The position numbers and the translations under genes are program-made. A stretch of DNA of 64,000 nt from Escallonia rubra (Eukaryota > Streptophyta > Magnoliopsida > Escalloniales > Escalloniaceae): contig JAVXUO010001713.1 of assembly GCA_033065855.1 (NCBI GenBank), positions 62,001 through 126,000 of the forward strand, read 5' to 3'. The notes under the pieces are model-generated. The model worked only from the letters and a program-made list of their open reading frames with translations, made no database searches and was not told where the DNA came from. Below, in pieces: positions 47,162 through 58,600 of this stretch. Each line of letters starts with the position of its first letter. Within the stretch, counting starts at the first letter, position 1.

Positions 47162-48901
47162 ATGCCTAGACAACGAAAAGTTACGAGGGCTGCCAGCCAG
47201 GGCCTTATCCACGCCATACAAGAAGAGGACCACTCGGGTGAACAAGAGGGGACCAGTGCTGTGCGTCCCCAAGACCAGCCACAAACTACCGCACCTGACA
47301 TACAAGTTGCAGTCAATGCGGCCATCCAGCAGTTTTCACCCACTATAGCCACTCTTATGACAGCCATTGTGGAAATGCAAAAATCAATCCAAGTCTTGAC
47401 TTCACAATCACCGATTTCCCAAAGCCTTAGAGCTCTGCACCCTGTGCCCATTACTCACCCCGTGTTATCCCAAGATCCAGGTTTGGCCCCTCCTGCTCAT
47501 ATCCAACCTTCAAGGCCTGGGCTAGTTTTGGACACTGCTCAGGCCCCAGTGTCGCGACCACCGCTGCCTTGGTCCTCCGGGCCCTCGACAGTAGGACTCG
47601 CGGCACCTCAGCCCCCGGCGCCACGCATTGCCCTTGCTCGAAGCACTTCGGAGACTCACGAATCAATTGAGATGGAGCCTAACCCGAACATAACTAGCCG
47701 AAACCTAAACACAAGTCATTCCCCCGGCTTACTCCAGTCGACCTTTCCTGACGACCGGCCTCCAGCAGCTGACACTACCCATATGCAAAACATGCCCCAA
47801 CAAGTTGCTCACCATCACCAACCCCTCTCTACCATCGTCATCCCCTCAATGCCTCAGGTTGTACCGTCTGGGGGCTCTGGTGCTCGGATCATCACGACAG
47901 GGCACAAACCCTCACATGCGTCGTATGTCACCAAGCATGACCTTGATGCCCTCCTTCACCGTCTCAAGCAGTCATCCTTACCCCACTCCCCCTCTAAGCT
48001 GTCAAGCCATGCTCCCTACTCTGGCAGCCTAGCTACCAAGCCTTACCCCGTCAAGTACAAGCAACCATCCTTCACTTTGTTCAATGGCAAAGAGGGCAAC
48101 GCCCGCGAGCACCTCACCCGTTTTGCTGGCTCCCTCGAGCACTACGGGGAAGACGACACTTTGAAGCTTCGGGAATTTCACAAGTCCCTGACTGGCCTCG
48201 CCTACTCTTGGTATCATCAGATTCCTGACAGTACTATCCACTCATGGTCCGACATGGTCCAGCTCTTCCTTGACAAGTTTCACTATGAGACGGAACGTGT
48301 GACCATCGTTGACATTGCTGGGATCCACCAGAATCCCGGGGAAGACCTCAACACCTATGTTACGCGATTTCATCACAAGTGCTTGGAGTGCACTGACTTC
48401 AGCAAAGATGAAACCCTTGTACCCATTTGCATCAAGAACATGAAGGACACCTACAGGGTTTACCTTGAAAACCTCCAGCTTCGGTCTTGGAGACATCTCA
48501 AGGAAGCTGCACGACGCACCTATGACTCGGTCGGTCCGTCAAAGACTCCAAAGCCCCCACCTTATATTGCCTTGGCCACGACGATGGAAGCAGCTAGTAA
48601 CGACGACAACAACCGCAAGCGTCAGTCCCAAGGAAGGGACGGGCATCCTGACAAGAGAGGGCAGCCGATGCCTGCCCCGGAATACCCGTGTGACTTGAAG
48701 ACTGTTAGAGATTTCCTTGAGACATGGATCGACGACAATGCCATAACCCTGCCTAATGTTGACAATGAACCTACCCCGGAAGACTTAGCCCATCACAACT
48801 ACTGCCCCTATCATCGGAAGGTCGGTCACGGCCTCAAGTGGTGCAGGGGCCTCAAGTTTGTCTTCGCTGACAAGATTGCGTCCGGAGAGCTCAAACTTTA
48901 A
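47162..48901 (+). CDS. gag: Retrotransposon gag polyprotein, 579 aa
   Basis: The frame is open from 47051, but the start is placed at the ATG giving MPRQRKVTRAAS, just after the primer site and leader. The first half is Pro/Gln/Ser-rich. The central retrotransposon-gag domain (about residues 300-450) shows FNGKEGNAREHLTRFAGSLEHY, LTGLAYSWYHQIP, W..MVQLFLDKF and NPGEDLNTYVTRFHH, typical of the PF03732 family. The C-terminus has a zinc-knuckle variant, CPYHRKVGHGLKWCRGLK, of the C-x2-H-x4-H-x4-C form common in Tat-lineage gypsy elements. The frame stops normally and no protease or polymerase frame follows in any phase. It would form the capsid-like particle that packages element RNA. Confidence 0.93.
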   Translation: MPRQRKVTRAASQGLIHAIQEEDHSGEQEGTSAVRPQDQPQTTAPDIQVAVNAAIQQFSPTIATLMTAIVEMQKSIQVLTSQSPISQSLRALHPVPITHPVLSQDPGLAPPAHIQPSRPGLVLDTAQAPVSRPPLPWSSGPSTVGLAAPQPPAPRIALARSTSETHESIEMEPNPNITSRNLNTSHSPGLLQSTFPDDRPPAADTTHMQNMPQQVAHHHQPLSTIVIPSMPQVVPSGGSGARIITTGHKPSHASYVTKHDLDALLHRLKQSSLPHSPSKLSSHAPYSGSLATKPYPVKYKQPSFTLFNGKEGNAREHLTRFAGSLEHYGEDDTLKLREFHKSLTGLAYSWYHQIPDSTIHSWSDMVQLFLDKFHYETERVTIVDIAGIHQNPGEDLNTYVTRFHHKCLECTDFSKDETLVPICIKNMKDTYRVYLENLQLRSWRHLKEAARRTYDSVGPSKTPKPPPYIALATTMEAASNDDNNRKRQSQGRDGHPDKRGQPMPAPEYPCDLKTVRDFLETWIDDNAITLPNVDNEPTPEDLAHHNYCPYHRKVGHGLKWCRGLKFVFADKIASGELKL

Positions 48902-51402
48902 GTACGGGACATAAGGGCATGCCTTAGTGCATTTTCCACACTTGTAATTTTTTTCGTTCATTTTGCAAGTTTCCATGTACGTCATACCCATGTATCAAGG
49001 CATGCTGCCTATCCTTCGTTATCAATGAAGTTCCATTTTCCAGACTTTGAAAATTTTAAGCTACATTGCTCTTACACAAGTCTCTTGATATCACCCTTCA
49101 TGCCATCACCCACTCCCTTGGGGGCTTCACCCCTTCCCAATCCCTTCGGCCTCACATTGCAATGACTTGGTACGTGATGCGCGGGGTGGCTCGAGCCGCG
49201 CTGCTACGGTCGCAATATCATCCTGCATTCACTTTTCTTGACACTTAGAAAAAATTTCATTTTTTTCGCAACCAGTAATCGATGATCATCCTCAGTGGTC
49301 TTCCTCGGCATCCTTGTCTCAGCACAACACTTAGAAAAAATTTCATTTTTTTCGCAACCGGTCATCAATGATCATCCTCAGCGGCCTCCCCTTAGCATCC
49401 TTGCACGAACTAAAAAAAAATAAAATTTCAACACTTAGAAAATTTTTCAAGTTTTTCATCTCCCCACATGCTCCCCACATTCATGCTCTCATCACTCTCC
49501 CTCTCACACTTTCCTCTCCTCCCTCACCATCCAACACCCCATCACCCTTTCCCCACTTCATAAACAATTTCTCTTTCTCATGGAAAGCTTCATTCTTCTC
49601 CCATCCCTTTTCCTCTCACTCTCATTTTGCAAATTGTGAAAATCTTCTTGGGGGCTCCCTCTTTAAGGCTGTTCCAAAAAAAAAAAAAAAAATAATTATT
49701 ATTATTAAATTATTATTATTATTTTATTCGAATTCGAATTTCAAAAAATCTGACCAAACCCTACCCGCGAACCCGAACCGACCCGCGCGCCCAACCCGCG
49801 ACCATTCCCTCTCTGTGGTGTACCCGACCCAACCCGGATCCAGACCCGTTTTACCCAAAAAACCCTAATTCAACAAACCCTAATTTTTTTTCTCTCATTC
49901 TTCTTCTTCGCGCCGCCCAGCCTTGCGCCTCCTTCGCCTTCGCCCTTTGGCCTCCTGCCGACCATCTCCCCGGCCGACGCCGACCCTCGGCCTCGCCCCC
50001 ACCTCCCTCTCTCCCTTCTCTCCCCCGCCCCTCCTCCCCCCTTGGCCTCGCGCCGCGGCACCCCGCCGCCGCTGCCGCTGCCGCCGCCTTCTTTCCCCTT
50101 CCTTCTTCCCTCCTCCCCCGCCCATCCTCCCTCTCCCCCCTCGGCCTCGGCCTCGGCCTCCCCACCCCTTCCCCTAGGCCGACCCCGCCCCCCTCCTTCC
50201 CCCCTTCCCTCTCCCTCTCCTCTTCCCCCGCCCCTTGCCCACACGCGGCAGGCCGCCGCCGCCTCCCTTCCCCCTTCCCCTTTCCTCCCCCATCCCCCTT
50301 CGGCCTCGGCCATCTTTCCCCTACCCCCTCGGCCTCGGCCTTCCCCTTCCTCTCTCTCCCCTCCTCTTCCTCCCCCCACCCGCGCCCCCCTCGGCCTCGG
50401 CCACCCCTCCCCCTCCCCCTTCGGCCTCGGCCCATCTCCACCCTTCCCCTTCCTCTCTTCCCTTCTCCCACCTCCACCTCCTTCCACCCTCGGCCTTGGC
50501 CTCCCTTCCCTTCCAACCTTCGGCCTTCATCCTCTTCCCCCTCCCTTCACCTTCGGCCACCATCAAGGCCATCCATTTCGGCCTTCCCCATACCAAGGTC
50601 ATCAACCTTCCACCACCTCTCCATCTCTCATTTCCCTTCATACCCATAACTTCCTCACTTCAAGCACAACACCCAACTCCACCCCGCCATCTTCGACCTC
50701 CCCATATCCATCCAAAGGCCGACAACCAAGGCCAAGCACTTCAAATTTTTTTTTTGCTTGCTTGCAACATCGATCGCCTTCCATTGCTCGCGCCCTTGCG
50801 CCCGTCGTGGACTGCCCCTGTATCGCGACGCCCGACCGCGCCTTTGTCGCGCCCCTCGTCCCGACGTCCCTGACATCAACGTATTTGACCGATGTGCATT
50901 GCCCGCGCCTATGCGCCCGTCGTGGACTGCCCCTGCATCGCGACGTTTGACCGCGCCCTTATCGCGCCCTTCATGACGATGTCCCTCAATATCAAACATC
51001 CTTGGTAGGTGGTGCGCGAGGTAGCTCGAACCACCTACTCCTACTCTTTGTTCGACGCTCATCATCTGTCGCCTAGGCGCTGTCGCCTGTGCGCCGTCTC
51101 CGCGACGCTTGTCTCCCATCGCCTGGGTGACGTCTCCGCAACACTCGTCGTCCATCGCCCGGGCGTCGTTTACATGCTCGCGCCCCTACGCCCTATCATC
51201 ATGCCCTTGCATCAACACCCAAGCATCCCAAGGCTTTCGTAGGTGGTGCACGAGGTGGCTCGAGCCACCTACTCTTCATCATCATCATGCATTGACGACG
51301 TCAACAACTCGCCGACCAAACAACATCAAAATCTTGCTAAGTGATTATGCGTGCGGTGCCCGCTTGGTTGCCCCTCCGCGCACACCCCACGCTGGGGGCT
51401 TA
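48902..51402. other. Non-coding internal tail of the LTR element
   Basis: No pol domain is found on either strand. The block contains an ~85-bp direct repeat (about 49244-49330 and 49322-49410, with AGAAAAAATTTCATTTTTTTCG), an A-run followed by (ATT)n (about 49678-49725), and a long C/T-rich stretch with CCTCGGCCTCGGCC (about 49915-50560). Open frames there are low-complexity Pro/Ser or Arg/Gly chains. Two ~117-bp repeats lie at about 50770-50960, and 34-bp hairpin modules at 51005 and 51239. The terminal GCTGGGGGCT tract at 51391-51400 probably serves as plus-strand primer (PPT). Confidence 0.7.
51391..51402 (+). promoter_or_regulatory. Putative polypurine-like plus-strand primer tract
   Basis: GCTGGGGGCTTA lies immediately before the TG that opens the 3' LTR. 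It is purine-rich but not purely so. Position is the main support. Confidence 0.5.
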
Positions 51403-54116
51403 TGTTCTCAACCTATTCTGGTCGCACCCAAAGGCCCACTGTGGTCGCACTTTGCATGACATGTCCGCACAAGCAACAGACATTTTCAACGCTCACAACC
51501 GGTCAAAGCGTGCACGCTCAAGTCACGTGCACTTCTTACTTCTTCTACGCGACTTCGTCGCCAAGAAACTCATCATCGTGCGACGCCGCATCACGCTTCG
51601 ACCGTCGCACTTCGCACGTTGTCTGTCGATGCGCCATGGCACTTGCCTAAGGAGGTTGGCCTTGGCCTCCCCCTTGGGGTCGGCCTCGGCCTTGGCCTTC
51701 CCCTTGGGGTCGGCCTCGGCCTTGGCCTTCCCCTTGGGGTCGGCCTCGGCCTTGGCCTTCCCCTTGGGGTCGGCCTCGGCCTTCCCTTGGGGTTGGCCTT
51801 GGCCTGCCCCTATGGGTTGGCCTTAGCATTCCCCCAAGGGTTGGCCTTTGGCCTCCATCCTTAGCACCTTCACTTCTCTTCAAGAGGCCTTGCATCCTCC
51901 GCGACGCCCTACGCCCGTCGTCCGGACGTCAACTCCGCGACCCCCGTCGCCCGTCGTCCGGACGTCAACTCCGCGACGCCCGTCGCCCGTCGTCCGGACG
52001 TCAACTCCGCGACGCCCGTCGTCCGGACGTCAACTCCGCGACCCCCGTTGCCCGTCGTCCGAAAGTCAACTCCGCGACGCGCGTCGCCCGTCGTCCGGAC
52101 GTCAACTCCGCGACCCCCGTCGCCCGGACACAACTCCGCGACCCCGTCGCCCGGACACAACTCCGCGACCCCTGTCGCCCGGACACAACTCCGCGACCCC
52201 GTCTTCCAGACACAACTCCATGACGCTCATCATCCGTCGCCCGGACGTCATCTCCGTGACCCCCATCACCGACGTCTGGGCGTCACACTCCAACACTTCG
52301 CCACGCCCGTGCGCCGCGCCACTGATACAGCCGTGCCCCCAGGCTCTCTGTCACACTACCGTGCCCCCGGCACTATACGCACTCTGTCGCGCCCATGCGC
52401 CACCATTGACACCAACGTGCCCCCGGCACCTTACGCACTTTGTCGCGCCCATGCGCCACCATTGACACCAACGTGCCCCCGGCACCTTACGCACTATGTC
52501 GCGCCCATGCGCCACCATTGACACAAACATGCCCCCGGCACCTTACGCACTCCGTCGCGCCCATGCGCCGAGCCATTGACATAGACGTGCTCCCGGTACC
52601 TTACTCACTTCATCGTGCCCATGCGCCTCAATCATGTCATCATGCCCCCGGGCACCACACTCATTCATCACACCATGCGCACCTTGCCTTGGTCATGGAA
52701 CATGCTTCAACCCACTCTCCGGAGTGTACATCATCCGCGGGGATAGGCGACTCCTCCGGGACACTATCTCTGCCAGGGAGCTCTTCAACTCCCCTTCCGC
52801 CAGGTAGACGGCTCCTCCGGGATGCTACCTCGGCCAGTCGGGTAGACGGCTCCTCCGGGATGCTACCTTGACATGCTCCGAGTGCTCCGGCACAAGGACT
52901 CATCCGCGGGGATAGGCGACTCCTCCGGGACACTATCTCTGCCAGGGAGCTCTTCAACTCCCCTTCCGCCAGGTAGACGGCTCCTCCGGGATGCTACCTC
53001 GGCCAGTCGGGTAGACGGCTCCTCCGGGATGCTACCTTGACTCGCTCCGAGTGCTCCGGCATAAGGACTCACCCGCGGGGATAGGCGACTCCTCCGGGAC
53101 ACTATCTCTGCCAGGGAGCTCTTCAACTCCCCTTCCGCCAGGTAGACGGCTCCTCCGGGATGCTACCTCGGCCAGTCGGGTAGACGACTCCTCCGGGATG
53201 CTACCTTGACATGTTCCGAGTGCTCCGGCACAAGGACTCACCTGCGGGGATAGGCGATTCCTCCGGGACACTATCTCTGCCAGGGAGCTCTTCAACTCCC
53301 CTTCCGCCAGGTAGACGGCTCCTCCGGGATGCTACCTCGGCCTGCGGAATAGGCGACTCCTCCGGGACACTATCTCCGTCAGGGTGCCTGCGTGACTGGC
53401 CTACGTGCTCCGGCACTGGGGGCTTGCGTCGGCACCCCTAGGGACTATGACCCCCGGGTCACTCCGAGACGGGAGCAGGTCTTCGGAGGGCATCGCCCCT
53501 AGTTCACCTGGCAGCTGGGCGTCGGGTCTTCACCACCGCTGCCAGGCCTGTGGGACTCCGCAAGGGCTTGGATTGGAGGCTAGATCAAGGGGGTTCTCTG
53601 GCCACACCGATGCGGTGGGAGCCAGTCTTTCCAGACAGACAGAGCGACGCTGTGCGGGGCAGGCCGGGTGAATATGCGATCTGACAGTCCATGGAGCACC
53701 GGCACCCGTGGACCCCCCGGTGACGTGTCACTCCCGGGGAGCACCACGTGTCGGTTTATGACATCATCATCTCAATCTCTATAAATAGAGGTCTTGAGAA
53801 TTCATTTGGACAGAACATAACGGTTGGACTTCTTCTTCACTCTCACATTTTCACTTTCTCACTCTAGAATCCTAGAGAGAGAAACATACAGGACCCTGAC
53901 TTTGGACCTAAGCATCGGACTGTAACTGTCATTGTGTATTCATCTCGCGCTATCGCCCTCGCAGCACTGCCACCCTCGAGTTCTGTCTGGGAAGCCCTTG
54001 GTCTCTGCCCTTGTTCCACCCTTGCTGTGTCTCACATCAACATACTTGGAAGCTGACTCAGACTGCAGCCTTTATGGCACCTCCACATAAGTACGAACCC
54101 ACTTTCCTTGGCATCA
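51403..54116 (+). mobile_element. 3' LTR of the gag-only element
   Basis: Begins TGTTCTCAACC and ends GGCATCA, and is nearly identical to the 5' LTR. It holds the four tandem arrays in order: A (51655-51860, at least four 30-bp units), B (51900-52275), C (52360-52640) and D (52735-53350). A conserved promoter follows with TATAAATA at 53780-53787. In the last ~745 bp I count about eight differences from the 5' LTR. The array copy numbers differ between the two LTRs. Confidence 0.92.
53780..53787 (+). promoter_or_regulatory. TATA box of the 3' LTR
   Basis: TATAAATA with the same upstream CACGTG and TGACGTGTCA motifs as the 5' LTR. It points toward the DUF726 gene, 1.8 kb away, so read-through or antisense-free transcription into the flank is possible. 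Confidence 0.6.
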
Positions 54117-54286
54117 TAACTTTTAGCGATAAAAACAAAACATGAATAAGCATATGCGAGAGTATAAAGTTAGACATACTCGCAATTCAAAGGATCCGAT
54201 ACAACTACAATTAATTCAAATTACAGAAAATTCCAATTAAAATGTATCACTAAACATTTTGATTAAAAAGTGTCAATTTATTATTA

Positions 54287-55376
54287 CGGATAATTGCATA
54301 AAATACCCCTGTGGTTTGGGGTAGTTGCAAAAAAACCCCTGGAGTTACAAAAATTGCAAATGGCCTCCTGTGGTATTAATTCTGTTGCAACTGTTAGAAA
54401 AATCGTCCGAATTGACGGAGTGTGATATTTACTTTCTTAAAAAATGCGTTTAATAAATTTTAATATATTAAAAAGACTAAATTACCCTGCTTTATTTTTT
54501 CACTCCCACCCAAGTCTCAATTTCTTCTCCATTTCAATCAAACCATAACCCTAGCCACCACCTCACCAACCAAAACCCTAGCTGCCACCCCCACCCAGCC
54601 CCATTTACCACTACCGCCGCCCATTTCGGCCACCACCAAGTACTGTCGCCGCCGCTAGCGCCTTCATCAACTGGAGCTAAGTTTGTCGCCACCACCAGTC
54701 CTTTCCACCCACCACGAACTCCGCGTCGTCATCCCCGTCATCTCCCCCACATCTTACATCGTTGCTCGCCCCGCGATCAAACCTAGCGACTTGCGTCGCC
54801 GCCAAGGCCGCCATCAACCCTATCCAATTGCTCCGCCGATTGCCCTGCCATAAACCCTAGCCAATTGTGCCAACGAAAACCAGCCTGATTCAACAACCAA
54901 AACCCTATCCTATCGAAAACCAAGACCATTCGGGGGGAAAAAAAAACCAAAGTCACCAACAATTTGAACTCTAATCGCAAAAATTCAGATCTAGGGTTTC
55001 AAATCGCACATTGCGATTTGAAACCCTAGATCTGAATTTGTGCAATTCAAGTAAATAATCAAATCCGTGCATGTCCAAATCCAAGACCATCCGCGCTGCC
55101 GCGAGCCCGCCGTCGATCCAAGGCAGCTGGCCTCCGTGCATGTACATATTAAAGAATCTCGTGGAGAAGAAGAGAATCAAATAGGAAAAAAGAAATGGAA
55201 AGGGCGTGCCCTTCTTATTTATATAGAGGGGCAATTTAGACATTTTTGTCATTCTGTTACGAAAATTTTATGGTGCAACACCTTTGCAATTTCATGTGTG
55301 TTTATGCAATTTTTGTAACTCCAAGAGTTTTTTTGCAACTACCCCAAACCACATGGGTATTTTATGCAATTTTTCC
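54287..55376. mobile_element. Mutator-like non-autonomous element with 9-bp TSD
   Basis: Terminal inverted repeats of about 75-80 bp. The left end contains ATTGCATAAAATACCC and GGTTTGGGGTAGTTGC; the reverse complement of the right end contains the same. The perfect 9-bp duplication TTATTATTA flanks it (54278-54286 and 55377-55385). TIR wording is related to that of the element at 14166-15144. The interior (about 54500-54960) is exon-like and rich in CCACC and CCGCC, followed by a 28-bp hairpin. There is no transposase. It lies in the upstream region of the DUF726 gene. Confidence 0.87.
54981..55039. repeat. Perfect 28-bp inverted repeat with a 3-base loop
   Basis: Arms 54981-55008 and 55012-55039 are exact reverse complements (core GATCTAGGGTTTCAAATCGC) around the loop CAT. 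It lies inside the Mutator-like element. The perfection of the arms suggests a recent fold-back duplication. Confidence 0.92.
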
Positions 55377-55385
55377 TTATTATTA

Positions 55386-55605
55386 ATTTTATTATTGTAC
55401 TAGCAGGGACAAAAGACGGTCACACTTATTCCGTTGCTCGTTGCTTACTGAAGCGGTGTATAGCGTCGGTCACCTGAATTTGGAAAGCGTCGAAACGTTG
55501 AACGAGTTCCATCTGGAAATTCCATATTACAGTTTGAAAGCCCAAACCACACTTGATTCGATCATGCGCTAAATCTCATTTTCATAATCTTGGAGTCAGA
55601 ATACG
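55386..55605 (+). promoter_or_regulatory. Promoter-proximal region and 5' UTR of the DUF726 gene
   Basis: The ~220 bp between the Mutator-like element and the start codon contain no other feature. No convincing TATA box is seen. Most of the proximal promoter therefore begins at, or lies inside, the transposon. Confidence 0.35.
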
Positions 55606-58600
55606 ATGTCGTCGTCGATGCTGACGCCGACGCAGAGGTACGCCGCCGGAGCTCTGTTCGGCCTGGCCCTCCACCAGGCCCAGATGCACCAAACTCGGCC
55701 CTTGGGCTCTTCCTCGGACGATGACCCTACCGACGAACGCGTCAGCAACAGTAGCAGTAGCGATTCGGTCTCTGAAGACCCTCAGCTTTGGGCCCACGAA
55801 TCCTCGGGTCTCCTCCGTCCAGTCTTCAGGTGAAGTACACAGTCGAGGCAGAAATTCAGAAAATTGACAAGTACTTATTTGTTACGTCAACATCTATTTG
55901 GAATTCCGTTCTGTAACTTTAGGCCGCAATTACTGCCCCCTTTTGTAATTTTTGTAGCCTTTATGACTTTTTGCGGATCCCTATGACAGAGTTTGAGCAT
56001 GTGAACAGTGACATTGGTAATATACTTGTCTGATTTGTAGGTATAGCTTGAGTTTGATTCATTCTATAATATAAATTTGCAAAAGTCAAAGGGGACAAGA
56101 ATAATGCAAAAGAGGTGGTTGAATTTTTTATAATTATAGCGTAAAAAATCTTGATTTGTGGTAAGAATTACATTGGCTGCAAGAACGAACTTGGACGATA
56201 ATTGGGCTGAGTGAAAATGCTGTCTTGACAATTTTGGAAAAGGTTGCAGCCGAATGTACTGCCTGCGGATGGATACAATAGATTAAAGGAAAAGGGCAGG
56301 GTGTTGGTGATCGAAAACGTTAAATATGTTGAGGGGGTATAACACCTTATTTGAAAGGAATCAGAAATAACTTCATTCTTTGTGAAAAGGCAAGGGCAAT
56401 TTATGTCTATGTTGATTCGAAGTAGTATGTGAGCATGATACATTTACCTTAGATACCAATGGAGGGAGTAATTCTGCTTGTTTTAGTGTAGGATATCACG
56501 ATTAATTTAACACGTGCTACTATATCATGGATTTAGTACTTTCTGTATCGATTTTCTTATTAACAGGTTTCTAGAGATTGAGAAAAATGCATGGCCTGGA
56601 CTCGAGGAAACAGCTGGGCCTTCTTCTGCGAACCATCATATTGGAGCGGTATGCCATAGTTATATAGGACTCAATATAATTTAAAGGTTGAATGATGGTA
56701 AACAAGGTAACACGCACGTTTTTTTTCTTTTTCTGGACTAAAAAACAATAAAGTTGTAGACCTCTCCGCGCATGTACTTGAATTTCAAGTCGTTCTGGGA
56801 CATTCATTGAGTGGTCGTGACCCAACAAAATGCTCCAGATAAATAGCTGTAACAATCAACGCAACATCTACAGTTTCAACCTCAATTTTTTCGGGCATAT
56901 TGCGAAGTTTCCTTTCATGTTTGTAGGCCTCAGACATGGCCTGCTAAGCTGACTGTGCTGATATTGTGATGGAAGAGTCTGACGTTGTCCAGAGGCTTTA
57001 AGAATGGGGCTCTTGGACAACTCTAAATTTGTTCTTCCTATCTGCCAGAATTACCCTCTATGTGAACCATATTGCTTTTCCGTGTTGATGTCTCGTGCAT
57101 AATACGTGGCATGTTGCGAATTAAGTACTTGAACTTTTACAATATAGATTATGCTATTATATTTTAGTTGCATCACAATTAAAATTATATTTTGGTGTTA
57201 CCGTACATGTAATTGCTCCACCAAATGTATGACCAGCAATCATGTCTGATTGTCATATTCTAGTTTTTGCAGCCATTTCTTGTCCAGAACTTGTTGAGTA
57301 GATTAATTTGGTTTGTCTTGCTTTATTTATTTTTAATTTTTCATGTGGTGGGAGGCTGGGGTGGGTTGGGTTGGGGATAGGTGTAAAACACTAAAATGCT
57401 TGTAGTATTTCATGTTGGCATTGTCATTGATTTTTCTTTTTTTTCCTTTGCTTTTCCATGACTATTTTTTTCAGATATTTTCATGAATATCCTTCCTTTT
57501 TTATAATAACCTGTGGTACTCATCCTTACTCAGTTCTTAAGGCTACTCTCAGAAGAAAGTGGTGATACTTCTTCAGAAGCAGCAGATATGGAACTTGCCT
57601 TGTCAAAAGCCGTTGATGCAATGGCATCAAGCATTGAAATAACGCCTGTTGATTTTGAGTCTAAGAAGGAGAAGCATCGTGAGTACGAGCACGAATGTCG
57701 GGAGAAATTTTCCACTCCTGAGATGCAACCAAAGTCTGAAGAGGCAAATAAGCACCTTAACGATCAGCAGGAGACAAATTACAAGTCATGTAGCATTGAA
57801 CCGTTACCCATGGGGTCTGACAGTAATATTGATGAGAAAACCTTTGAAGAGGTAAGAATGCTTGGTTACCAGAGGAAAGTGACGGTTCTATATGAGCTTC
57901 TTTCAGCTTGTCTGGCACAGACACCTGAAGATAATAAAAGGTCTGGAAGACGAAGAAAGGGCTACGATGCTCGACATCGCATGGCTCTGCGGTTGCTGGC
58001 AACATGGTTTGATGTCAAATGGATAAAAATGGTTTGTTCGCATATCTACTCCTTTCTTGGAAGCTGTCAAGTTTAGCGAATACGTATCATTAAGATTTTT
58101 GCAGCATGTGGGCAAACTTTTTGGTATTGATCCATTTTACCTTTTGAGATGCTATATATTTTTTCAAAGATCTGTTCTGCAATGAGTTGAACAAAGTCCT
58201 CAACTATTTCGGACTGGAGTTAAAGATAAACAGATCTTGCAAATTACCGTCCACATTTCAGCTACACATTCTTTTCTTTCTAAGGCACGATCGTTAGGGA
58301 AGATCCATTAGTGTCTCATTTTCATATACACTCGTGTAGATGAGCCTTGAGATTCAAGTCCCCTGCAGTTAGCCATTGCAAAAGAATTTTTCAGCCCTCC
58401 CTCTCCCTTAAATCACCAGATCCTGGATTAGGCATCGCCGTGTCTCTTGGTAACATTCCAAGAGACTGTGCTAGCTGAACTAGCGATAGCCAACTACAAT
58501 AAATTACGTGACATCAGCGTGGGAACCATTTCTACGTCTGAAGAGGCTGATATTGTCAAAGGTAATAATTTTACATTATCATCCTTATAGAATATCCGTG

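Larger units (their letters stand above)
39983..54116 (+). mobile_element. Complete non-autonomous LTR retrotransposon (gag only, 14.1 kb with nested hAT)
   Basis: The 5' LTR runs 39983-47095 (about 2.9 kb after removing the nested hAT) and the 3' LTR 51403-54116 (2.7 kb). Both start TGTTC and end GGCATCA. The 5-bp target duplication TAACT is perfect (39978-39982 and 54117-54121). A primer-binding site follows the 5' LTR at 47099, and a G-rich tract (GCTGGGGGCT) precedes the 3' LTR. The 4.3-kb internal region holds one gag frame and no protease, reverse transcriptase, RNase H or integrase. This matches the gag-only plant elements called TR-GAG; a Ty3/gypsy (Tat-like) origin is suggested by the gag tail and primer site. 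It must depend on another element for enzymes. Confidence 0.92.

Noticed and set aside
49851-50950. Long open frames on both strands (up to 302 codons)
   Set aside because: They run through C/T-rich simple sequence of the LTR element and encode only Pro/Ser/Leu or Arg/Gly/Glu chains; open on several frames at once, as expected from composition.
48902-51402. Hidden pol domains in the LTR element
   Set aside because: No reverse transcriptase, RNase H, protease or integrase motifs were seen in any frame on either strand.
51655-53350. CRISPR-like regular repeats
   Set aside because: Units are directly adjacent tandem repeats without unique spacers, inside a plant LTR; not CRISPR.
56455-56475. 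Stowaway-like end (GGAGGGAGTA) in a DUF726 intron
   Set aside because: No matching opposite end or TA-flanked partner found; too short to call.
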